A stretch of 64,000 bases of DNA from positions 282,609 through 346,608 of the forward strand of contig NZ_KI519425.1 in NCBI RefSeq assembly GCF_000482465.1, read 5' to 3'. The notes beneath the pieces were generated by a model. It made no database searches and was not told the origin of the DNA. It was given only the letters and a program-made list of their open reading frames with translations. This DNA is from Runella limosa DSM 17973 (GTDB taxonomy: Bacteria; Bacteroidota; Bacteroidia; Cytophagales; Spirosomataceae). This document shows, one piece after another, positions 34,281 through 41,131 of this stretch; the first letter of the stretch is position 1, and each line of letters begins with the position of its first letter. Both the position numbers and the translations under genes were made by a program.

Positions 34281-34700
34281 TCAATTAAAACTGCCATTAC
34301 CACTTAGTATGCCTGCACCATCCAAGCTGACTCCTTTTATTTCGAATTGCTTGCTACCAAAATTCATCGTGCAGGTTCCTCCTCCACTGGATGTGGCAAT
34401 TCGCCCACTACTACCAGAAGGACTGATTTCTGAAACAAATATTGAAGCATTATTCCCGCATGGATAAGAAATGTGTTTGTTTATATTAAATGCGGTAGCT
34501 TGTTTTGGAAAATTAGATATTGATACTAAAATACGATCTGATGAGGTTGAACTTTCTGCGACTATAGCGAATGCAGGCTGACCACTACATACGGGGTTTG
34601 AAGCATTGCTTCTTATTGTTGTAATTTTATAATTTTGCCCCCCATAAGTAATTGAATTAGCATTTACTATCTTATCTAATACATCAAGTACACCACACAA
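34281..34700 (-). CDS. Unknown protein, possibly frameshifted at its start
   Basis: An open frame of 139 residues that starts only at a TTG. The product is rich in Ser, Gly and Asn with four Cys (MCGVL, NPVCSG, YPCGNN, GGTCTM) and looks extracellular. An ATG at 34723 followed by seven A residues (ATGAAAAAAAC) is in a different frame and meets a stop after 15 codons. One extra A would join it to this frame as MKKNFSYVLCGVLDVLDKIV. The leader element at 34735-34778 points to that ATG. It is therefore either TTG-started or broken by an indel. Confidence 0.45.
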   Translation of the reverse strand: MCGVLDVLDKIVNANSITYGGQNYKITTIRSNASNPVCSGQPAFAIVAESSTSSDRILVSISNFPKQATAFNINKHISYPCGNNASIFVSEISPSGSSGRIATSSGGGTCTMNFGSKQFEIKGVSLDGAGILSGNGSFN

Positions 34701-34734
34701 GACGTAAGAAAAGTTTTTTTCATTTGTTTTTCTT

Positions 34735-34778
34735 GACCCTACTCCCCGTTTTTCGGTGCTTTTTCGGGTTAGTCCACC
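34735..34778 (-). promoter_or_regulatory. Recurrent leader element, copy 2
   Basis: On the minus strand GGTGGACTAACCCG..AAAAAGCACC..GAGTAGGGTC, ending 12 nt before the ATG at 34723. Close in sequence to copy 1 (31731-31776). Confidence 0.4.
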
Positions 34779-34816
34779 AAATCGTTTGCTTAATACTATT
34801 ATTCAAAATGTTTTCG

Positions 34817-35023
34817 TTAACCCTTCTTTTTCCACCCTACGATAAGCCATTTCTGTTCATCTAAATAAGCTTCGTCTTGATAAAGCAGTTTTTGGAGCAG
34901 TGCCATCTCTTCGAGCGATACTTTTTCAAATGAGTGGTCTCTTTGAGACTCATCTGTAAGCGTTACATAGCCCTCCTTCTGTAATGTATTCCAACCAAGG
35001 GTGTAAGATTTGATGCGTTTCAT
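34817..35023 (-). CDS. Small protein of unknown function
   Basis: 68 residues from ATG 35023 (MKRIKSYTLGWNTLQKEGYV). No signal peptide. Contains VSLEEMALLQKLLYQDEAYL and ends with a basic WKKKG. It may be a small alpha/beta regulator; nothing is recognised. It diverges from the histidine kinase gene and is first in the minus-strand run of this accessory region. Confidence 0.5.
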   Translation of the reverse strand: MKRIKSYTLGWNTLQKEGYVTLTDESQRDHSFEKVSLEEMALLQKLLYQDEAYLDEQKWLIVGWKKKG

Positions 35024-35176
35024 TTGGCTATTTTTATGAAGACAAAGCTCTTCATTCAACACGCCGAAGACAATACTGGTGAGGCCGTATTTTTATCAAT
35101 TTGGCCTACTGCCAAGACAGTATTTTGCTGTTTTTCGTGATTTTATAGCTAACTTGTCTCCCCTAAACCGCTACTT

Positions 35177-37105
35177 ATGAAAAAATACTTTTGGCTTTGG
35201 ATGCTTGTGCTATGTGCGATTGGTGCCCACGCTCAATCGCCTCGCAAGCTCGACAGCCTACGTACCGTACTTGCCCAACTTCCCCCCGAAGGCAGCAGCT
35301 ATGCGAGTGATACAATGCGGGTGCGGGTGTTGTGTGAGGTGGCACAACAAATGCCATTGATTCAAATAGACTCTACCATAAAAATATTTGAGAAATCATT
35401 ACTTATCTGCCAACAAATAAAGTGGCATTTGGGAGAGTGTATGTCTAATTACTATATTGGCTATTATCAAGTAGGAAAAAACGACTTGATGAAAGGTATT
35501 GACTACCTCTATAAAAGTTTGGCGATAGCAGAAAAAGAGCATTTGACTTTTTACATAGCCCGAAATAATAAAACGTTGGGTGATGCCTATTCAAATTTGG
35601 GGAGTTATGGCAAAGCTACGAAACACCTGAAGGCAAGTGTAAAGATATTTGCAGCATTGAAAAATAAGCGAGAAGAGTTGCTGGCCATGAATAATCTTGG
35701 GTTAGTGTATTTTGATAAAGCCGATTATAAAACCTCAATACCTTATTTCAAGCAATGTCTCAACGAAAACAAAACAGCACAAATTGACAACTTAGACGAC
35801 ATATTTTTGGCCAATCTTGGAGCTTCTTATAGAGAAATGGGCAATTTAGATGAGGCATTGCAAGAGTTAATACAGGTAGAAGATATTTTAAAGAATAAGC
35901 CAAGATATCAGTATCGGCGACTACTTAATTTGCTATCAATTGCAAATGTTTGGCTCTCAAAAGGTGCTTTTGTAAAAGCCGAGTTGTTATTGAAACAAAT
36001 TGAAGAATTACAACTTAAAGAAGGTACTGAAATATCACAAAAAGACATCTATAAGGCTTACTTAGAGCTGTATAAAAAAACGAAAAATGCGCCTTTAGCA
36101 TTAGAATACTATGAAAAATACATAGTGCTAGATAAAAAACTAACCCAACAAGATCAACAACATCGAATAGAGAACCTTCAGGCCGGTTTTGACAATGAAA
36201 AGAAAGAAAGCGAGATTTTGCTATTGAATCAAAATGTAAAACAAGAAATCTTGCTCAAAAATATTTTTACCGGTGGGGCCATATTCCTATTTCTGTTTGC
36301 TGTCTTGTTTTGGCGTAATAGCCAAAAACTATCCAAACAAAACAAAATCATTGAAGAGCAACGCTTAGAACTTCAATCTACCAACAGTCAATTAGAAACG
36401 CTGAATCATGGTTTAGAACAAAAAGTACAAGAAAGAACCTCAGAACTGCAACATGCCAACGAAACCCTTATCAGGAAAAACGAAGAAATAGTATTGGCAA
36501 TGGTAGAAGGGCAGACTATTGAACGTAAGCGAGTTGCCTCAGAATTACATGACAATTTGGGGGCAACGCTATCAGCCATCAAATGGCGATTGGAAGCTAT
36601 CAATGGCCATAATCTTACTGATAAAGAGCGAAAAATACATGAAAGCACCTTAGAAATGATGAAAGGGGCGTACTCGGAAGTGCGACTGATTTCTCATAAT
36701 TTGCTCCCTGCCGAACTCGAAAAAGGAGGATTTAAAGGAGCGTTAGAAAAATTTATTGCCGACATTAACAGTAGTAATAAAATTAACATAACCCACACCC
36801 TCGAATCAGAGGCTATCCCGACCGACAAAAAGATTCAGCTTGAACTTTATAGCATAGCCCTCGAACTTCTGAATAATGTTTTGAAATATTCACAAGCCCA
36901 AAATGCCCATGTAGCACTTTATAAGCAACAAGGCAATGTTATTTTTGAAGTATCAGATGATGGCAAAGGACTTGATTCGCAACAGCAAAGCAATGGTATG
37001 GGTACAAAAAATATTGAGAACAGGGTGCAAAGTCTTAATGGCACTATTTCTTATCAACCCCAGCTCCTCGGGTTAAAGGTTGAAATTTACTTTTCCAAAT
37101 TTTAA
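35177..37105 (+). CDS. TPR-containing sensor histidine kinase (NarX/DesK-like type)
   Basis: 642 residues. Signal peptide 1-19 (AHA), TPR repeats about 50-320 in the periplasm (YSNLGSYGKATKHLKASVKI, NNLGLVYFDKADYKTSIPYF), one span about 360-378 (IFTGGAIFLFLFAVLFW), a coiled coil about 385-440, a HisKA_3-type dimerisation region with phospho-acceptor His458 (ERKRVASELHDNLGATLSA), and a HATPase domain (ELLNNVLKYSQ, VSDDGKGLD, GMGTKNIENRV). The likely partner is the NarL-type regulator at 40162-40818. The two genes enclose the HopA1/APH operon. Its 3-prime end overlaps the HopA1 gene by 62 nt, convergently. Confidence 0.92.
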   Translation: MKKYFWLWMLVLCAIGAHAQSPRKLDSLRTVLAQLPPEGSSYASDTMRVRVLCEVAQQMPLIQIDSTIKIFEKSLLICQQIKWHLGECMSNYYIGYYQVGKNDLMKGIDYLYKSLAIAEKEHLTFYIARNNKTLGDAYSNLGSYGKATKHLKASVKIFAALKNKREELLAMNNLGLVYFDKADYKTSIPYFKQCLNENKTAQIDNLDDIFLANLGASYREMGNLDEALQELIQVEDILKNKPRYQYRRLLNLLSIANVWLSKGAFVKAELLLKQIEELQLKEGTEISQKDIYKAYLELYKKTKNAPLALEYYEKYIVLDKKLTQQDQQHRIENLQAGFDNEKKESEILLLNQNVKQEILLKNIFTGGAIFLFLFAVLFWRNSQKLSKQNKIIEEQRLELQSTNSQLETLNHGLEQKVQERTSELQHANETLIRKNEEIVLAMVEGQTIERKRVASELHDNLGATLSAIKWRLEAINGHNLTDKERKIHESTLEMMKGAYSEVRLISHNLLPAELEKGGFKGALEKFIADINSSNKINITHTLESEAIPTDKKIQLELYSIALELLNNVLKYSQAQNAHVALYKQQGNVIFEVSDDGKGLDSQQQSNGMGTKNIENRVQSLNGTISYQPQLLGLKVEIYFSKF

Positions 37106-38861
37106 GAATCGCTTTTGCCTCATCCGTATTCTTTTTATACCATGCTTGATAAAACTTCAGCAAGTCTTTCAGCGTAGCCGAAGATGACGATGCTAATAGA
37201 AAAAGCACCGCTATTTTGAGCTTTCCATTGTAGTTGGGGCAATATTCATAGTTGCCAAAAGAGTTTTTCATAGGCAGGCTCAATTTCTCAAAGTATCGGT
37301 CTATTATTTTTGCTAATCTTTGAAAATCTTCATAACTTATAACCGAATTTTTTGTAATATTATCAAATTCATTTTGAATTCTTTCTAAAATTAGTAGAAT
37401 CGGTTGGTCTGCATCGCTATCAAGAAATTTAAATAATTCTTCTAAATCAATAACTTCATCTGGTTTATCATCTTTGGGGCTTGCCGATTCATCTTCATCA
37501 TAAGTGTTTTTTATTTTTTCGGATGCTATACTGTAATAACTATCTTTCGATGTTTTGGCAAGTAAGTGTAAAAATCTTTTCAGTTGTTGTTGTTCTTTAT
37601 TGTGTGTAATCCTGTAAAAATATTCGCCGTTTTTTTTGTCGTATGTAAGCCAGTGATAGGAATCGCCGGTTGGATTCCAGATAGCTTTTTCAATCAAATC
37701 TTTACCATAATTTTCGGCAATATTTAAAAAACGTTTTTGACCGTAATCATCAATCAAAGCATTGTATTTTTTCTTCATTGCAGAAAATATATCAGTGAGT
37801 TTATTCCAAGGGTCCCATTTTGAGAGTATGGTCGAATCTTTCTTATCTAATTCGATGTACTTTAAATATTTTGAAAATCTATAATCATATTTAGTATCCG
37901 CATTTCTATAAATTGTTTTATACCCCTGTTTAGTTAATTTTTCGATAATTCTATTGATGGCCTCATCACTATTTAATTCCGTTGTTGTCTTAAAACTATC
38001 CTTAATGATTTTGCAAATCAATGAACGACGGTGTTCGCCATAACTATCATTCACAAAAAAAGGATCCTCGGCAAAACCAATACCATCATAGAGTTTTAGA
38101 GTAAGGAGTGGTACAGTTTCATAAAATAAATCTTTAAATTCTATAGACACCTGATGCACCAAAGGTGCTACCAGCGGAAAATGATTTTGAGCAATATATA
38201 AGACTCCATTGTCGGCACTAAGATAATTATCAAGATGAAGTGGATACTTTATCTGGAATGGTATTCGGTAACGATTGAGGTATTTTTGTATATATTCCGC
38301 CCATTCTATTACTCGATTTTTTTGGGGAAGCAGATGAAAATAAAAACGTACCATCGGCTTCTCAAATATTTTAATGGCATAGTCTCCTTCTATATTGACA
38401 TAATAGTTTTTTTTAGGTCTATCAATTTTCTTGACCCTATACAAGTACAAAAACTCGTCTATATCTTTTGAGTTATCTACTTCTTTTGGCAAAAATCCCC
38501 CATTAATGTATTCGCCTGGATTGACAATAATAGACTGCCCATCTTGAAAGACTAATTTTTGCCCATCGTTAAGTTTTACTTTATCATTGTTGATAGTGAG
38601 CCAAAATCGCTTTTCATTAAACGAGGCCGCAAAAGGCCAAATATCTTCTACCTGCTCGTGTTTTTCTTTTTTGCTTGAGATATTATTTCCTTTGTTTTCG
38701 TAACGTTCTTGGAGCGTGCTTAAAAAGTCATACCCATTTGTGAAATTTGTACCATCAAAAGAAAACCCATCCAACAAAGTTTTAAGATTTTGCTCAAGGT
38801 CTGGCTCAATCAAGGAGGGTGTCAATGGTTGTTTTTGTAATTGTTTCTGTGAATCTGACAT
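37044..38861 (-). CDS. HopA1-family protein (candidate RiPP lyase component)
   Basis: 605 residues, no signal peptide or membrane span. The core about 180-300 carries MVRFYFHLLPQKNRVIEWA, PFQIKYPLHLDNYLSADNGV, VLYIAQNHFPLV and YDGIGFAEDPFFVNDSYGEH followed by RR. This order matches the T3SS effector HopA1 family. Its members act with an APH-fold kinase in class V lanthipeptides (LxmY with LxmK) and in thioamitide pathways (TvaD with TvaC). The C-terminal 300 residues are specific and unrecognised. The start overlaps the upstream APH gene by 56 nt. The role here is inferred from this pairing. Confidence 0.78.
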   Translation of the reverse strand: MSDSQKQLQKQPLTPSLIEPDLEQNLKTLLDGFSFDGTNFTNGYDFLSTLQERYENKGNNISSKKEKHEQVEDIWPFAASFNEKRFWLTINNDKVKLNDGQKLVFQDGQSIIVNPGEYINGGFLPKEVDNSKDIDEFLYLYRVKKIDRPKKNYYVNIEGDYAIKIFEKPMVRFYFHLLPQKNRVIEWAEYIQKYLNRYRIPFQIKYPLHLDNYLSADNGVLYIAQNHFPLVAPLVHQVSIEFKDLFYETVPLLTLKLYDGIGFAEDPFFVNDSYGEHRRSLICKIIKDSFKTTTELNSDEAINRIIEKLTKQGYKTIYRNADTKYDYRFSKYLKYIELDKKDSTILSKWDPWNKLTDIFSAMKKKYNALIDDYGQKRFLNIAENYGKDLIEKAIWNPTGDSYHWLTYDKKNGEYFYRITHNKEQQQLKRFLHLLAKTSKDSYYSIASEKIKNTYDEDESASPKDDKPDEVIDLEELFKFLDSDADQPILLILERIQNEFDNITKNSVISYEDFQRLAKIIDRYFEKLSLPMKNSFGNYEYCPNYNGKLKIAVLFLLASSSSATLKDLLKFYQAWYKKNTDEAKAILKIWKSKFQPLTRGAGVDKK

Positions 38862-39678
38862 CGTTTATTTGGATATAAAGCCTTAGATATATTTTTAATT
38901 TCTCTAAATTAATGACTCCATATACTTGCAAAAAAGCCTTAACTATTGGCTTTATATTATCGAAGCGAGCAGGAGGTAGTTTTATAAAAAACTCGGAGTC
39001 TCCAAGTGTAATACATAGCGAGTAAATAAAAACAGCAATATCCCACAATGGGTCTCCGGCCATCGCAAACTCCCAATCAATGAGTTTAATTTGACTTGGG
39101 TCAGTATTATTTATCAATATGTTAGCAAGCCGTAGGTCGTAATGAATCAAAGACTTTTTATCCGACCAATTACCAATTAAGGCTATTTCATTTACTGTGA
39201 GATATTCTATTGGTAAAAAAGCAGCAGGATTGACCTTAGGAAGGTCATCTCGGTAAAAGCTATGAACGTTGTAAAAAATTTTAGATACATTTTTAACTAT
39301 TGCTTCAATGTCGTTCCATTTTCCTCTTAAACGTAATTTTGCTAAAAAATTTTCAAGGCTATGAAATTCGTACCATTTTATACAAATAATTAAATTGTGC
39401 TCATCAAAAAACGGTACTTCTACAATGAATTCAGATAGATTACTTATTTTCAAAATAGATAAAATCAAATGCTCATTGGCGATAAATGATTTCGATGCCT
39501 GAGAGCCATACTGTTTTAGTAAAAATTTTTCTGTCTCTGTCGATACAAATATGAGAAGGTTTCTACTTTCAACATCAAGAGTACAAACCTTCTGTACCTC
39601 TATTGTTGGGAGACCATTAAATTTTCGCCAATGCAAATACTCTAAAGCCAAATAAGGCGACTGTAAAAATACTCTCAT
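38806..39678 (-). CDS. APH-fold phosphotransferase (candidate RiPP Ser/Thr kinase component)
   Basis: 290 residues from ATG 39678, which lies one base after the stop of the 149-residue gene; an ATG at 39711 is the alternative. The kinase fold is complete: a Lys in EKFLLKQYG, the catalytic loop LIHYDLRLANILI (HxDxxxxN), and the metal-binding LIDWEFAMAGDPLWDIA. Aminoglycoside and choline kinases share this fold, but the overlap with a HopA1 gene points instead to the kinase half of a dehydratase pair. Its substrate is expected to be peptide Ser/Thr, by inference. Confidence 0.8.
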   Translation of the reverse strand: MRVFLQSPYLALEYLHWRKFNGLPTIEVQKVCTLDVESRNLLIFVSTETEKFLLKQYGSQASKSFIANEHLILSILKISNLSEFIVEVPFFDEHNLIICIKWYEFHSLENFLAKLRLRGKWNDIEAIVKNVSKIFYNVHSFYRDDLPKVNPAAFLPIEYLTVNEIALIGNWSDKKSLIHYDLRLANILINNTDPSQIKLIDWEFAMAGDPLWDIAVFIYSLCITLGDSEFFIKLPPARFDNIKPIVKAFLQVYGVINLEKLKIYLRLYIQINDVRFTETITKTTIDTLLD

Positions 39679-39679
39679 A

Positions 39680-40129
39680 TCAGTTACAAGGGGGTCTTGA
39701 TACAGTATCATTCACAGTTTCGTCAAGTGCAACATCTGATGTTAATTCTTTACTTAATTCAGCCTTAGCTAAGTTTTTACTATTAGCTTCCTTAGAACCC
39801 TTTGTTCTTACAAAACTCCCATCACTCTTTTTTTGAATAACAATTTCAAAATTCGCACTGTCAGTTACAGTTATGTTGTATAGAGTAAAACGGTGGTCGT
39901 TATTTTTTTTATCTTCAAATATTATAGTATTATCAGTTGGAACTATAGATAAAATCCCTTCTACTGGAAATTGTAAAAGAATAAAACTGGTTACATCTTT
40001 TTTGTCAATTCTTAAAGGAATTCTGTCTGCAATAATACAAGCAACAGTCATGTAAGGTATATCTCCAAGATGTTGCTGAAATTTTGAAATTTTGCCTTCG
40101 CAAATTCCTTGAAAAGTTACTTCTGCCAT
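39680..40129 (-). CDS. 149-residue protein with C-terminal SRPPCN tail (candidate RiPP precursor)
   Basis: From ATG 40129 (a GTG two codons upstream is less likely). Residues about 1-105 look like a beta-rich domain (MAEVTFQGICEGKISKFQQH, PLRIDKKDVTSFILLQFPVE). Residues about 106-130 are polar and helical, and the tail ends DETVNDTVSRPPCN. Ser/Thr at 130, 131, 138, 142 and 144 precede a lone C-terminal Cys148; other Cys are at 10 and 31. No family is recognised. It may be the substrate of the HopA1/APH pair or an accessory protein. It lies 32 nt after the regulator gene and 1 nt before the APH gene. Confidence 0.6.
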   Translation of the reverse strand: MAEVTFQGICEGKISKFQQHLGDIPYMTVACIIADRIPLRIDKKDVTSFILLQFPVEGILSIVPTDNTIIFEDKKNNDHRFTLYNITVTDSANFEIVIQKKSDGSFVRTKGSKEANSKNLAKAELSKELTSDVALDETVNDTVSRPPCN

Positions 40130-40161
40130 AATCACAAAAATTTAAAAGGTTAAAAATAGGT

Positions 40162-40818
40162 TTAAATCTCATCAATCAACTTATGTTTCAAAGCCCAGCG
40201 CATGAGACCTACGGCGGTACTTACACCTACTTTTTTGAGGAGGTTTCGGCGGTGGGTTTCTACGGTCGTCACACTAAGGTGCAGTCGGTCGGCAATGGCT
40301 TGGTTGCTTAAATCTTCGACGATAAGGCGCATTATTTCGAGTTCACGCTTGGTCAATGGTGCAGCATCGTCTATGGCTGTTTTTCCATTGGTATTGTTGA
40401 GATTGGGTAGTTCGGCCAGCTTGCGTACAACCTTCTCGCTAAAATAATTATCGCCTTCTGCTACCATCTGTATCGCCCTGATAAGCTCGGCCCGTTCGGC
40501 ACTTTTCATTACATATCCAGATACCCCTGCTTGCAATGCCTCACGTATGTGTACGGCTTCTTCGCTCATAGTTAGTATAATGACTCTGATGAGCGGGTGT
40601 TGCTCTCGCAGGCGAGTAGTCATGTCATTACCGTTGAGCAAGGGCATGTGCAAGTCGGCTAATACGATGTCCACGGCACATTTTTCTACAAAATTTAGTA
40701 CTTGCCAGCCATTATTTACGATGCCCGCCACCTCGAAAGCCTCAAACGAGCCTAATAATAGACTGAGGCTATCGGCTACTACATGGTGATCGTCGGCAAT
40801 CAATATTTTGACAGGCAT
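40162..40818 (-). CDS. NarL/FixJ-family response regulator
   Basis: 218 residues. Receiver domain with the acidic pair ILIADDHHVV, phospho-acceptor Asp55 in VLADLHMPLLNGND, and Lys105 in GYVMKSAERA. LuxR-type C-terminal helix-turn-helix (LTKRELEIMRLIVEDLSNQA, IADRLHLSVTTVETHRRNLL). It is the first gene of the minus-strand operon with the 149-residue, APH and HopA1 genes, and so probably controls that operon. The convergent kinase at 35177-37105 is its likely partner. Confidence 0.93.
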   Translation of the reverse strand: MPVKILIADDHHVVADSLSLLLGSFEAFEVAGIVNNGWQVLNFVEKCAVDIVLADLHMPLLNGNDMTTRLREQHPLIRVIILTMSEEAVHIREALQAGVSGYVMKSAERAELIRAIQMVAEGDNYFSEKVVRKLAELPNLNNTNGKTAIDDAAPLTKRELEIMRLIVEDLSNQAIADRLHLSVTTVETHRRNLLKKVGVSTAVGLMRWALKHKLIDEI

Positions 40819-41057
40819 ATCAGTTCTGTAATGTTGAATAGAGGTGTTTGGTTTGGCAAATATGGAAGTATAGATGTTATTAAGAAATACCTACTAGACA
40901 GTATTTTTATAATTATTGATACCTTTTTAATAGTAGAAAAAAGAGGAGCAGACTGTAAATATTGTTACAAAGTACTAAGATTTAGTTGTTCTTTATACTT
41001 CTAATAGCTGTAAGCAGTCTTTAAAGTTATCCTACTCTACGGAATAGCTAAATAAAA
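40819..41057. promoter_or_regulatory. Spacer upstream of the response regulator operon
   Basis: AT-rich gap of about 240 nt. At 40892-40907 it holds TACTAGACAGTATTTT; TACTGCCAAGACAGTATTTT occurs upstream of the kinase gene at 35107-35126. The shared AGACAGTATTTT could be the regulator's site. A near-consensus -7 box (CATATTTG, minus strand, 40864-40857) would give a leader of about 33 nt. Confidence 0.35.
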
Positions 41058-41090
41058 ACAAGAGGCTGCCCTTCTTGGACAACCTCTTGT
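41058..41090 (-). terminator. Terminator of the GH92 gene
   Basis: Arms ACAAGAGG / CCTCTTGT with further inner pairing, followed on the minus strand by a T-rich run (TTTTATTT). It lies 42 nt after the GH92 stop. Confidence 0.75.
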
Positions 41091-41131
41091 GATGTTTAAT
41101 TATTTGGTTTGGGGAAAGATGATTTCCGTCC

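Noticed and set aside
31731-34778. Leader elements and hairpins considered as integron attC sites, making the region a cassette array
   Set aside because: The copies lack paired RYYYAAC / GTTRRRY core sites, lie 5-prime rather than 3-prime of the genes, and no integrase is present.
27311-35023. Region considered as a prophage because of endolysin-, holin- and spanin-like genes
   Set aside because: No capsid, portal, terminase, tail or integrase gene; many products have signal peptides typical of cellular proteins.
38806-39678. Annotation as aminoglycoside resistance kinase
   Set aside because: Only the generic APH fold is supported; overlap with a HopA1 gene and absence of resistance context make a peptide kinase role more likely.
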